A stretch of 42,660 nucleotides of DNA. It comes from Opitutia bacterium. GTDB taxonomy: Bacteria > Verrucomicrobiota > Verrucomicrobiia > Opitutales > Opitutaceae. This document shows, piece after piece, positions 8,090 to 15,774 of this stretch (within the stretch, counting starts at the first letter, position 1; every line of letters begins with the position of its first letter). The notes beneath the pieces were generated by a model. It was not told where the DNA came from. It ran no database searches and saw only the letters and a list, made by a program, of their open reading frames with translations. The stretch lies in contig CANHJG010000034.1 of assembly GCA_947461205.1 (NCBI GenBank), forward strand, positions 1 through 42,660. The letters run 5' to 3'. Both the position numbers and the translations under genes were made by a program.

Positions 8090-9592
8090 ATGAGCGAGCA
8101 TAAAGAAAAAGAACTCCTCACCACGAACCGCAAGGCGCTCACGATCAATCTCGACGAGCCCATCTACGGCACGTTCGCCGAAATCGGCGCCGGGCAGGAG
8201 GTCGCGCGCATGTTTTTCCAGGCCGGCGGCGCCTCCGGCACCATCGCCAAGTCGATTTCCGCCTACGACATGTCGTTCAGCGACGCGATCTACGGTAAGG
8301 CCCCTCGCTACGTCTCCCGCGAGCGCCTCGCACTCATGCTCGACCACGAATACGCGCTGCTCCACGCCCGCCTCGCCGAGCAGCGCGGAGACCGCACCAC
8401 CTTTTTCGTCTTCGCCAACACCGTCGCCGCCCGGAATTTCAAAGGCACCAACGAAGCCCACGGCTGGGCCGGCATCCGCTTCCAATCCGCCCCCGGTGGC
8501 CCGCCGAGCGAAATCGTCTTCCACGTACGCATGTGGGACAAGGAGAACGTCCTCCAGCAGCAGGCCCTCGGCATCATCGGCGTCAACGCCATCTACGGCG
8601 CCTTCTACTACCGCGACGACCCGCGTAAATTCATCGCCTCCCTCCTCGACCAGCTCACCCCCGACCGGATCGAGATCGACATGCTGAACTTCACCGGCCC
8701 GGCCTTCGCGCAGGTGGACAACCGCCTGATGTCGCTCGCCCTCGTCCAACACGGCCTCACTAACGCCGTGCTGTTCGGCACCCAGGGCGAGGTCCTCCAG
8801 CCGTCGGAAGTCCTCCACAAAAAAGCCATTCTCGTCGAGCGCGGCAGCTTCCGCCCGGTCACCCACGTCAACGTCGACATGCTCAACTGCGCCACCGCGC
8901 AGTTCGTCCAGGAGCCCAACGTCAAGGGCAAGGACGTCGTCGTACTCATGGAGATCACCATGAACAACCTCCTGGCCGCCGGCGAGCTCGACGCCCGCGA
9001 CTTCCTGTCCCGCGTCGATCTCCTCGCCGACATCGGGTTCACCGTTCTCATCTCGAACTACTCCGAATATTACCGGCTCACGTCGTATTTCCGCCGCTAC
9101 ACGAAGGAGATGATCGGCGTCGCGATGGGCATCAACAACCTCCTCGAGATCTTCAACGAGAAATACTACGAAAACCTCGAGGGCGGCATCCTTGAATCCT
9201 TCGGCCGCCTCTTCCGCCATGCGGTCCGCCTCTACATTTATCCGATGCGGCAGGAAGCCTACGACAAGTTCCTCCTGACCGGCCAGGCCGTGCCCATGCC
9301 CGGCTCAGTCGCCACCCATGCGTTTGCGTCCCACGTCCTCATCACCGCGAAAAACGTTCATATCGTCGACCACCTGCGCAACCTCTACGACCACCTCGCC
9401 GAAAACCATTATATCGACTGCATCGTCGGCTTCGACCGCACCATCTTGCACATCTTTTCCCGAGACGTCCTGCGCCGCATCAAGGAAAACGACCCGGCTT
9501 GGGAGCAGATGGTCCCGGGCGCCGTCGTCGCGGCGATCAAGAAGCGGGGCCTCTTCGACTACGCGCCCGCCCCGCCCGCCGCCGCCCCGTAA
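8090..9592 (+). CDS. Conserved 500-residue protein of unknown function
   Basis: I recognise the N-terminal signature, INLDEPIYGTFAEIGAGQEV followed by ARMFFQAGGASGTIAKSISAY, as that of a long conserved bacterial protein family whose database names (such as nucleotide adenylyltransferase or TonB-dependent receptor) have no visible support in the sequence. The protein is soluble: no signal peptide, no membrane helix, no P-loop, no HxGH nucleotidyltransferase motif. Invariant-looking blocks include SFSDAIYGKAPRYV, FFVFANTVAARN, HGWAGIRFQ, GVNAIYGAFYY and a central ISNYSEYYRLTSYFRRY. A short Pro/Ala tail ends it. The start at ATG 8090 gives MSEHKEKELLTTNRKAL. It stands alone, divergent from sppA and convergent with the ribosomal protein pair. 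The function is unknown. Confidence 0.8.
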   Translation: MSEHKEKELLTTNRKALTINLDEPIYGTFAEIGAGQEVARMFFQAGGASGTIAKSISAYDMSFSDAIYGKAPRYVSRERLALMLDHEYALLHARLAEQRGDRTTFFVFANTVAARNFKGTNEAHGWAGIRFQSAPGGPPSEIVFHVRMWDKENVLQQQALGIIGVNAIYGAFYYRDDPRKFIASLLDQLTPDRIEIDMLNFTGPAFAQVDNRLMSLALVQHGLTNAVLFGTQGEVLQPSEVLHKKAILVERGSFRPVTHVNVDMLNCATAQFVQEPNVKGKDVVVLMEITMNNLLAAGELDARDFLSRVDLLADIGFTVLISNYSEYYRLTSYFRRYTKEMIGVAMGINNLLEIFNEKYYENLEGGILESFGRLFRHAVRLYIYPMRQEAYDKFLLTGQAVPMPGSVATHAFASHVLITAKNVHIVDHLRNLYDHLAENHYIDCIVGFDRTILHIFSRDVLRRIKENDPAWEQMVPGAVVAAIKKRGLFDYAPAPPAAAP

Positions 9593-9603
9593 CGGCCGGC
9601 CAC

Positions 9604-9629
9604 AAAAAAGCCCCCCGTTGCCGGGGGGC
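9604..9629 (-). terminator. Rho-independent terminator of the rpmJ-rpmE2 unit
   Basis: A perfect 8-base stem, GCCCCCCG (9610-9617) with CGGGGGGC (9622-9629), closes a 4-base loop. Read on the minus strand the stem is followed at once by six T (complement of 9604-9609), the classic layout for transcription leaving the L31 gene. On the plus strand no T run follows, so it would serve the convergent gene at 8090 only weakly. Confidence 0.85.
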
Positions 9630-9660
9630 GGACTAGACTGCGAAACTCGCCGGATGCCGC

Positions 9661-9915
9661 TTATTTCTTGGCGGCGCCGCGCTTGAACTTCGTCGTAAAC
9701 TTTTCGACGCGACCCGCAGTGTCGACGAGGCGCTTCTCGCCGGTGTAGGCGGGATGCGAATCCATCGTGACGTCGCGGGCGACGATGAAGTATTCCACGC
9801 CGTCGATCTGCTCTTTGCGGGCAGACTTCATGGTGGACTTCGTCAGGAAACGCTTGCCCGTCCCGATATCGAGGAAGCAAACGTGGTTGAGAGTGGGATG
9901 GCCTTCGGCTTTCAT
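9661..9915 (-). CDS. rpmE2: 50S ribosomal protein bL31, type B
   Basis: An 84-residue ribosomal protein with the type B pattern: HPTLNHVCFLDIGTGKRFLTKST, a VTMDSHPAYTG stretch, and the RVEKFTTKF end. The zinc-binding Cys pairs of the ordinary form are missing, so this is the zinc-independent (C-minus) paralogue. It is the second gene of a two-gene unit behind the L36 gene (19 bases apart) and ahead of the terminator at 9604-9629. In other bacteria C-minus L31 is often made under zinc limitation through Zur; I saw no Zur-like operator here, and the protein may simply be the only L31 of the organism. Confidence 0.93.
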   Translation of the reverse strand: MKAEGHPTLNHVCFLDIGTGKRFLTKSTMKSARKEQIDGVEYFIVARDVTMDSHPAYTGEKRLVDTAGRVEKFTTKFKRGAAKK

Positions 9916-9934
9916 CGCGGTAGTAGAGGTTTAA

Positions 9935-10060
9935 TCAGCCTTGACGCGCCTTGTAACGCGGCTCGACTTTGTTGATGACGTAGATCTTGCCTTTGCGACG
10001 GACGACCTGGCAGGCCGGGTGACGCTTCTTGGCGGATTTGATGGAGGAAACAACTTTCAT
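9935..10060 (-). CDS. rpmJ: 50S ribosomal protein bL36, zinc-independent form
   Basis: A 41-residue basic protein beginning [20 protein letters not shown] and ending [10 protein letters not shown]. It retains one Cys (residue 17) and lacks the zinc-ligand set of ordinary L36, matching the longer YkgO-type form. It leads the rpmJ-rpmE2 pair. The upstream DNA has a reasonable promoter (10071-10099), which would leave a leader of only a few bases. Confidence 0.93.
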   Translation of the reverse strand: MKVVSSIKSAKKRHPACQVVRRKGKIYVINKVEPRYKARQG

Positions 10061-10070
10061 AAAAACGGTG

Positions 10071-10099
10071 AAAACAGAGTGCCCCCCACCCCCTGTCAA
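10071..10099 (-). promoter_or_regulatory. Candidate sigma-70 promoter for rpmJ-rpmE2
   Basis: On the minus strand a perfect TTGACA (complement of 10094-10099) is followed after 17 bases by TGTTTT (complement of 10071-10076), a 3-of-6 match to TATAAT. Transcription would begin about four bases before the rpmJ ATG, giving an almost leaderless message. The -35 box is convincing; the -10 box is weak, so the exact start is uncertain. Confidence 0.4.
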
Positions 10100-10175
10100 C
10101 TGAAATGTCCCCTCGCGCGAAAAACTGATCTCCTAAGCCCGTGGAGCGCCGGCGTCGCCCGCGCCGCGGCCGGCG

Positions 10176-10730
10176 TCAGTTCTGCTCCGGATGCTCCGGC
10201 TCGTCGGCCAGCAGCCGCCATTCCGCGCCCTCGCGCCGGAGCACCGTGCGCCACAGGGTGTCGTCCTGCGGCTGCGTGAGCAAATCCTCCGGCACATCCG
10301 CCACGACCCAGGTGTGGTGCTGCATCTCGTTTTCCAACTGCCCCGCCGACCACCCCGAGTAGCCGACGAACGCCCGGACATGCGCGCCGTCCTCCGAGAG
10401 CAACTGGATCGCCTTGTCCGGCTCGACACCGAAATGCAGGCGGAAGCCGTCCGGCCGCGATTCCCACGCCGCGAGCACCACCTGCTCCGCCTGCACCGGT
10501 CCGCCCGTGAACATCGGCACCGCCGCCAGCGCCCCGAGCGCAAAATCTCCACTGAATTCCCCCAGCCGTTTCCCCATCGGCCGGTTCAAAACCACCCCCA
10601 TCGCCCCCTCGGCGTTGTGCACCGACATCAGCACCACGCTGCGCCGAAAATTCGGATCGCGCATCGCCGGGTGCGCCAGCAGCAGGGAGCCGGCGAGCGT
10701 GTCTTTCGTTTCTTTGCGGCGTTCGCGCAT
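10176..10730 (-). CDS. YqgE/AlgH family protein (UPF0301)
   Basis: A 184-residue cytosolic protein with the family hallmarks: LAGSLLLAHPAMRDPNFRRS near the start, GVVLNRPMG, MFTGGPVQAEQVV, RAFVGYSGWSAGQLENE and the WVVADV stretch. Members are widespread; AlgH was first linked to alginate regulation in Pseudomonas, but the biochemical function is unknown. The ATG at 10730 is one of very few starts in the window preceded by a Shine-Dalgarno-like AGGAG (complement of 10741-10745, 10 bases away). It follows the dCMP deaminase gene by 16 bases and is likely in the same transcript. Confidence 0.9.
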   Translation of the reverse strand: MRERRKETKDTLAGSLLLAHPAMRDPNFRRSVVLMSVHNAEGAMGVVLNRPMGKRLGEFSGDFALGALAAVPMFTGGPVQAEQVVLAAWESRPDGFRLHFGVEPDKAIQLLSEDGAHVRAFVGYSGWSAGQLENEMQHHTWVVADVPEDLLTQPQDDTLWRTVLRREGAEWRLLADEPEHPEQN

Positions 10731-10746
10731 GGCAGGGCGTCTCCTG

Positions 10747-11217
10747 TTACAGTTTCAAAATCGACACCCCCGCGTCGGCCAGCAACGGCGCGACGAGCGG
10801 ATCGTTCTGATAGTCGAGCCGGTACTTCACGCGCGCAATCCCCGCGGCCGCGAGAATCTTTGCACAGTTGATGCACGGGTAGTGCGTCACATACGCCACA
10901 CAGCCCTCGACCGAACTCCCGCGCCGCGCCGCGTCAGCCACCGCGTTTTGCTCCGCGTGCACCGTCGCCTGTTCGTGGCCGTCGCGCAACCGCGACACAT
11001 GGGGCGTGCCCGGCAAAAAACCGTTGTAGCCGGCGGCCACGAGGCGGTGCTTCCGCGCACCCCCGGTGACGATCACACAGCCCACGTGGAGGCGTTCGCA
11101 GTTCGACCGCGAGGCCATCAGCACGGCCGTCGCCATGAAATACTCGTCCCACGAGGGACGGTGCGGAAAACTCTCCGCGGCTTGCGCGATCAGATCGACG
11201 GGATGGGATGTGCTCAT
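10747..11217 (-). CDS. dCMP deaminase-like zinc deaminase (ComEB family)
   Basis: A 156-residue cytidine/deoxycytidylate deaminase fold protein. The zinc site is complete: His87-Ala-Glu89 (HAEQNAV, Glu as proton donor) and Cys115/Cys118 in YPCINCAK. SWDEYFMATAVLMASRSNCERLHVGCVIV at the N-terminal side is the standard dCMP deaminase start, and GYNGFLPG is the substrate-loop block. It probably converts dCMP to dUMP for thymidylate synthesis; activity on another nucleotide cannot be excluded. It is divergent from the methyltransferase at 11279 with only 61 bases between. Confidence 0.88.
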   Translation of the reverse strand: MSTSHPVDLIAQAAESFPHRPSWDEYFMATAVLMASRSNCERLHVGCVIVTGGARKHRLVAAGYNGFLPGTPHVSRLRDGHEQATVHAEQNAVADAARRGSSVEGCVAYVTHYPCINCAKILAAAGIARVKYRLDYQNDPLVAPLLADAGVSILKL

Positions 11218-11278
11218 GAAGTTAACTGCGCGCGACGATGGACAGCCCGACGCAGCCGGGCAATCTTCCTCTCAACCC

Positions 11279-11923
11279 ATGCCACGCAGGCTTAAACCGG
11301 AGCTGCTCGACTCGCTCCCCCCCGACCATCCCGACGCTCGCCACAGCCGCCGCGATTTGCGGCTGATCAATCGCGCCATGGGCAACCACCGCTGGTTTGC
11401 GCGCACCCTTCCGCCCCTCCTCCGCGCCGGCGAATCCGCCCTCGAGCTCGGCGCCGGCACCGGCGAACTCGGCCTGCGCCTCGCCGCCCACGACGCCGCC
11501 GTCGACGGCCTCGACCGCGTGCCGCGCCCGGTCGCATGGCCCGCGGCCCGGGCCTGGCACGTGTCCGACCTGCGCACTTTCGACGGCTACGCCCGCTACG
11601 GCGCCGTGCTCGCCAATCTCATTCTGCACCACCTTTCCGACGCCGAACTCGCCGCACTGGGCGCAACCCTCAACCGCACCGCGCGCCTCGTGCTCGCGAG
11701 CGAACCCAAACGCAGCCCGCGCGTCCAACGCCTCTTCGCCTTGGTGAGCCCGCTGTTTGGCGCCAACCACGTCACGCGCCACGACGCCCACGTCAGCATC
11801 GCCGCTGGCTTCCGCGCCGACGAACTCCCCCACCGTCTTGGCCTGGATCCCTCCGACTGGGACTGCCGGTGCACGACAACCGTGCTCGGCGCTTACCGCC
11901 TCGTCGCCGTCCGCCGACCATGA
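11279..11923 (+). CDS. Class I SAM-dependent methyltransferase of the PKS cassette
   Basis: A 214-residue Rossmann-fold methyltransferase. SAM motif I is ALELGAGTGELGLRL (about residues 54-68), the acidic second motif is VDGLDRVPRP, and VLANLILHHLSDAELAAL forms the motif IV region. The end, GFRADELPHRLGL...TVLGAYRLVAVRRP, is typical for this family. The ATG at 11279 was chosen because the conserved N-terminal block (RRLKPELLDSLPPDHPDARH) begins there; an in-frame ATG at 11216 is possible but adds low-complexity sequence. The stop overlaps the next start by four bases (ATGA). Context suggests O- or C-methylation of the product of the type III polyketide synthase two genes downstream; this is inference. 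Confidence 0.85.
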   Translation: MPRRLKPELLDSLPPDHPDARHSRRDLRLINRAMGNHRWFARTLPPLLRAGESALELGAGTGELGLRLAAHDAAVDGLDRVPRPVAWPAARAWHVSDLRTFDGYARYGAVLANLILHHLSDAELAALGATLNRTARLVLASEPKRSPRVQRLFALVSPLFGANHVTRHDAHVSIAAGFRADELPHRLGLDPSDWDCRCTTTVLGAYRLVAVRRP

Positions 11924-12966
11924 CGCCCCAACGTCCCATCGAAATCGTCGGCGGCGGCCTGGCCGGACTTTCCCTCGGCCTCGCGCTGCGGCGCGCCGCT
12001 GTGCCCGTGACCATTTTCGAGGCCGGCGACTACCCGCGCCACCGCGTCTGCGGCGAATTCATCACCGGGCTCGCTCCCGCGACGATCGCGCGCCTCGGCC
12101 TCGCGCCATTCCTGGCCGACGCCCTCCACCACCGCGAAGTCGCTTGGTTCATCGGTTCCGGAGCCGACGCCCCACCCGCACGTATCCAAACACTCCCTTC
12201 ACCCGCCTTGGGCCTCAGCCGCCATGCGCTCGACCACCGCCTCGCCGCGGCCTTCCTCGCCGCCGGCGGCGACCTGCGCACCCGCACCCGCGTCGCCGAC
12301 GCCGACGCCGACGTCGGCCCCGGCCGGATCTGGACCACCGGCCGGCGTCGCGGCCAATCTCCCTGGCTCGGCTTGAAAATCCATGCGCGCGGCCTCCCGC
12401 TCTCCCGCGATCTCGAACTCCACCTCGGCGACTTCGCCTACGTCGGCCTCGCCCGCGTCGAAGACGGCTCGGTCAACGTTTGCGGACTGTTTCGCCGCCG
12501 CGAACTCTGCGCGAAGGGCCCCCATCTCCTCCTCGGTTATCTTCAGGCCTCGGGCCTCACCGTCCTCGCGGCGCGTCTGGCCGCGAGCGCACTCGAGGCC
12601 ACCTCGTTTTGCGCCGTCGCCGCGGTTGGTTTTGATCGCCACGTCGCTGCTCCGGCGGACAACCGCGTCTGCCTCGGCGACACCTGCTCGAGGATCCCTC
12701 CTTTCACGGGCAACGGCATGGCCATGGCGTTCCAAAGCGCCGAAATCGCCCTCGCGCCGCTCGTGGCCTACAGTTCCGGTGCAACCGACTGGTCCGCCAC
12801 GTGTCAGGCCATCCACCACGCCAAGCGCCGACGCTTTCGTCTGCGCCTCGCGACCGCCGCTGCCGTCCATCCCTTCCTCTTCCATCCGCCCCGCCAGCGG
12901 CTCTTCGCCGCGCTCAACCGCGCGCATCTCCTGCCGCTCCGCCCACTCTACGCCGCCCTCCACTGA
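11920..12966 (+). CDS. FAD-dependent oxidoreductase of the PKS cassette
   Basis: A 348-residue flavoprotein of the geranylgeranyl-reductase/aromatic hydroxylase superfamily. The dinucleotide-binding GGGLAG is at residues 11-16 with Glu34 at the end of the second strand. The family's CGEF (44-47) follows, and the FAD-ribityl GD motif is at 253-254 in CLGDTCSRIPPFTGNGMAMA. There is no membrane segment. The start overlaps the methyltransferase stop (ATGA) and the stop is one base from the polyketide synthase start, so the three are surely one operon. By analogy with the Streptomyces srsABC cluster (type III PKS, methyltransferase, flavoprotein hydroxylase) it may hydroxylate or oxidise a phenolic polyketide; the substrate is unproven. 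Confidence 0.85.
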   Translation: MTPQRPIEIVGGGLAGLSLGLALRRAAVPVTIFEAGDYPRHRVCGEFITGLAPATIARLGLAPFLADALHHREVAWFIGSGADAPPARIQTLPSPALGLSRHALDHRLAAAFLAAGGDLRTRTRVADADADVGPGRIWTTGRRRGQSPWLGLKIHARGLPLSRDLELHLGDFAYVGLARVEDGSVNVCGLFRRRELCAKGPHLLLGYLQASGLTVLAARLAASALEATSFCAVAAVGFDRHVAAPADNRVCLGDTCSRIPPFTGNGMAMAFQSAEIALAPLVAYSSGATDWSATCQAIHHAKRRRFRLRLATAAAVHPFLFHPPRQRLFAALNRAHLLPLRPLYAALH

Positions 12967-12967
12967 C

Positions 12968-14002
12968 ATGTTTCTCCACGCCCTCGCCACCGCCGTTCCT
13001 CCCGCCGCCTACTCGCAAGCCGCGTGCTGGGACATCGTGCAGCGGTCCCCCGTGCGCCAGCGCCTCACGAAACGCTCGCGGCTCATCCTCCACAGCATTC
13101 TCGCCGGCGATCACGGCATCGCCACGCGCCACTTCGCCGTGCCCGACGTCGATCAGGTGTTCGACCTCACCGCCGACCAGCTGCACGCCGCCTTCCGCAC
13201 CGCCGCCCCGAAGCTGGCCGCCACCGCTCTATCCGCCGCCCTCGCGCGCGCCCAGATTCTCCCCGCCCAACTCGACGCCCTGCTGGTCTGTACCTGCACC
13301 GGTTATCTCTGCCCCGGTCTCACCAGCTACATCTCCGAACAGCTCGGTCTGCGCCCGAACACGTTTCTCCAGGACCTTGTCGGTCTCGGCTGCGGCGCCG
13401 CGATTCCCACGCTCCGCGCCGCGAGCCACATCCTCGCCGCGCGGCCGGACGCCACCGTCGCCTGCATCGCCGTTGAGGTCTGCTCCGCCGCCTTTTACCT
13501 CGACGACGACCCCGGCGTGATCATCAGCGCGTGCCTCTTCAGCGACGGCGCCGCCGCCACCATCTGGCGCGCCACCCCCGGACCGACCGCTTTACGGGCC
13601 TTCGGTTTCGACACCCTGCACCTGCCCGCCGAACGCGAAAAGCTCCGCTTCGAGCAGCGCGACGGTAAACTCCGCAACCTCCTCGACCGTTCCGTCCCCG
13701 CGCTCGCCGCCGGCGCCGTCGGTCAGCTCTGGGCCCAGCGCGGTCCGCGCCCCGTCGCGCGCGTCGTCACCCATCCCGGCGGCCGCGATGTCCTCGAGGC
13801 GCTGGCGCCAGTCGTCGCGCCCCACGCGCTCGACGCGAGCACGCGCGTGCTCCGCGACTATGGCAACATGAGCAGTCCCTCCGTGTTGTTCGCGCTGGAG
13901 GAGACGTTAAAAACCGCCACGCCCACCGCCGCCGACGGCGATTTTTGGCTCGTGAGTTTCGGCGCAGGCTTTAGCGCCCATAGCTGCCGCTTCGGCCTCT
14001 GA
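12968..14002 (+). CDS. Type III polyketide synthase
   Basis: A 344-residue chalcone-synthase-like enzyme that would extend an acyl-CoA starter with malonyl-CoA and cyclise the chain to a pyrone or resorcinol. The catalytic triad is complete: Cys142 in LVGLGCGAAIPTL, His269 in VTHPGG and Asn300 in DYGNMSSPSVLFAL. The N-terminal half carries the FLQDLVGLGC substrate-side helix; the C-terminal half ends in the usual DFWLVSFGAGFSAHSC strand. The length is slightly short for the family (350-390). The ATG at 12968 is one base after the flavoprotein stop. The starter unit cannot be read from the sequence; long-chain acyl-CoA giving alkylresorcinol or alkylpyrone lipids is the commonest bacterial outcome. 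Confidence 0.93.
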   Translation: MFLHALATAVPPAAYSQAACWDIVQRSPVRQRLTKRSRLILHSILAGDHGIATRHFAVPDVDQVFDLTADQLHAAFRTAAPKLAATALSAALARAQILPAQLDALLVCTCTGYLCPGLTSYISEQLGLRPNTFLQDLVGLGCGAAIPTLRAASHILAARPDATVACIAVEVCSAAFYLDDDPGVIISACLFSDGAAATIWRATPGPTALRAFGFDTLHLPAEREKLRFEQRDGKLRNLLDRSVPALAAGAVGQLWAQRGPRPVARVVTHPGGRDVLEALAPVVAPHALDASTRVLRDYGNMSSPSVLFALEETLKTATPTAADGDFWLVSFGAGFSAHSCRFGL

Positions 14003-14005
14003 CCC

Positions 14006-14758
14006 ATGCCCACGCTTTCCGACCTCGTCGCTTACTGCGACCAACGCACCCGCCGCACCGCCTTCAAGGACGCACCCGGCGCCTGCAACGGCCTGCAACT
14101 CGCCAACGACGGCCGCGTCACGAAAATCGGCGCCGCCGTCGACGCCGGCGTCGTCCCCTTCCAATTGGCCGTCGCCGCCGGCATCGATTTTCTCATCGTG
14201 CATCACGGCATGTATTGGGACATGCCGCGCCCGCTGACCGGCGCCGCCTACGAGCGCGTCACCACGCTCGTGCGCGGCAATTGCGCCCTCTACTCCAACC
14301 ATCTCCCCCTCGACGGCCACCCGCAGCTCGGCAACAACGCCCTCCTTGCGAAACAGCTCGGCCTCACCCCGTCGCGCCCCTTCCTCGTGCGCGACGGCGA
14401 AGCCATCGGTTGCCTCGCGCGTTCCCGCCTCACCCGCGCCGCGATCCGCGCCAAACTCGAACGCCTCTACCCGCGCGTCATCGCCATCGAATACGGCTCC
14501 GCCACCCCCGCGGCCGTCGCGTTCTGCAGCGGCAGCGGCTACAGCGCCGTCCCCGCACTCGGCCCGGCCGGCGTGGACACCCTCGTCACCGGCGAACTCC
14601 GCGAGGACTGCTTCAACCGCGCGCAGGAGGAGAAACTCAATCTCTACCTCTGCGGCCACTACGCGACCGAGGTCCACGGCGTGAAGGCCCTGGCCGCCGA
14701 ACTCGCGAAAAAATTCCGCCTGCCCTGGGAATTCATCGCCACCGCGAATCCCTTTTGA
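14006..14758 (+). CDS. NIF3/DUF34-like dinuclear metal-centre protein
   Basis: A 250-residue protein of the Nif3/YbgI family, hexameric with a two-metal site. Ligands are visible: His66-His67 in IVHHGMYWD, Asp103 in SNHLPLDGH and the His/Glu of CGHYATEVHGV near the C-terminus. The role of the family is unknown; hydrolase and metal-chaperone roles have been proposed. It begins four bases after the polyketide synthase stop, so it is probably co-transcribed with that cassette, although the family is not known to belong to such pathways. Confidence 0.9.
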   Translation: MPTLSDLVAYCDQRTRRTAFKDAPGACNGLQLANDGRVTKIGAAVDAGVVPFQLAVAAGIDFLIVHHGMYWDMPRPLTGAAYERVTTLVRGNCALYSNHLPLDGHPQLGNNALLAKQLGLTPSRPFLVRDGEAIGCLARSRLTRAAIRAKLERLYPRVIAIEYGSATPAAVAFCSGSGYSAVPALGPAGVDTLVTGELREDCFNRAQEEKLNLYLCGHYATEVHGVKALAAELAKKFRLPWEFIATANPF

Positions 14759-14839
14759 TCCCCGGCCCACAACGGCCGCCGGGCCCGAGAAGTTGAGTCT
14801 TCACTTCCCGGGGTTCCGGGTGTTCCGTCGGTGCATCCC

Positions 14840-15268
14840 ATGAAACGCATCGCCATCCTCAACGGCCCCAACCTCGACCGCCTCGGCAAACGCGAGCCCG
14901 AGATTTACGGCCGCGCAACCCTGACCGATCTGGCGAACGCCCTGCGCGCCGAATTCGGGGCCACGGCCGAGCTCGCCTTTTTCCAGTCCAACCACGAAGG
15001 CGCCCTCATCGACCGTATCGCCGAACTCGCCGACGCCAAGTTCGACGGCCTCGTGATCAACGGCGGCGCATTCACCCACACCAGCGTCGCGCTCCGGGAC
15101 GCGCTGCTCGGCGCGCACCTGCCCACGGTCGAGGTGCACATCTCGAATATCTACAAACGCGAGGCGTTCCGCCACACCTCACTCACCGCCCCGGCCTGCC
15201 TCGCGGTCATCACCGGACTCGGTCTCGAGGGGTATCACGCCGCGGTGCGCTTTCTCCTGAAAAACTGA
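14840..15268 (+). CDS. aroQ: 3-dehydroquinate dehydratase, type II
   Basis: A 142-residue shikimate-pathway enzyme, dehydrating 3-dehydroquinate to 3-dehydroshikimate. The family sequence is complete: ILNGPNLDRLGKREPEIYG with the catalytic Tyr in the flexible lid, FFQSNHEGALIDRI, INGGAFTHTSVALRDAL, and the catalytic His in VEVHISNIYKREAFRH. The start is ATG 14840; a GTG three codons upstream is in frame but less likely. The NusG-like gene follows four bases after the stop. Confidence 0.95.
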   Translation: MKRIAILNGPNLDRLGKREPEIYGRATLTDLANALRAEFGATAELAFFQSNHEGALIDRIAELADAKFDGLVINGGAFTHTSVALRDALLGAHLPTVEVHISNIYKREAFRHTSLTAPACLAVITGLGLEGYHAAVRFLLKN

Positions 15269-15272
15269 GCGG

Positions 15273-15764
15273 ATGATCGAACACTACTGGCTGGTTTGCC
15301 ACACAAAGCCCCGTTGCGAAAAAAAATTCGCCGCCCTCATGGCGGCAGAGAAGTTCGAGCACTACCTGGCGCTGGTCGTGAGCGTGCGGCACTACGCTCA
15401 ACAGACCAAGAAATTCACGAAGCCGCTTTTCCCGGGCTACGTCTTCGCCAAGATTCCCGTCGAGGAGAAATCGCGCATCTACCAGCAGGACCTGCTCGCG
15501 CGCGCCATCACCGTCACCGACGAAGCCAAATTCCTCCGCCAACTCGGCGAGGTCAAAGCCATCGTCGCCTCCGGCTTCGAGTTCAGCGTGATGCCGCTCT
15601 TCACGAAGGGTCGCCACGTGAAAATCATCGGCGGCCCGCTCTACGGGCTCGAGGGTTTCGTAGATGATCCGCGCAATCCTCAAGGGGTCGTGATTTCGGT
15701 CGATGTGCTCCAGCAGGGCCTGTTGGTGAAGGTCCCCGTGGAACATTTGCGCGTTTTGGCTTAA
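15273..15764 (+). CDS. NusG-like transcription antitermination protein (specialised paralogue)
   Basis: A 163-residue protein with an N-terminal NGN domain (HYWLVCHTKPRCEKKFA, then KKFTKPLFPGYVFAKI at about 47-61) and a C-terminal KOW motif (TKGRHVKIIGGPLYGLEGFV, 111-130). These proteins bind RNA polymerase and suppress pausing or termination. The core nusG usually sits beside secE and rplK; here the neighbours are aroQ and an outer-membrane-type gene 10 bases downstream, so this looks like a RfaH/UpxY/LoaP-type paralogue that acts on particular operons. The target is not visible. Confidence 0.88.
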   Translation: MIEHYWLVCHTKPRCEKKFAALMAAEKFEHYLALVVSVRHYAQQTKKFTKPLFPGYVFAKIPVEEKSRIYQQDLLARAITVTDEAKFLRQLGEVKAIVASGFEFSVMPLFTKGRHVKIIGGPLYGLEGFVDDPRNPQGVVISVDVLQQGLLVKVPVEHLRVLA

Positions 15765-15774
15765 CCAAGTACCC

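Noticed and set aside
8090-9592. Naming the orphan as a nucleotidyltransferase or TonB receptor
   Set aside because: Names of that kind are attached to relatives, but no HxGH or similar motif, signal peptide or barrel is present in this protein.
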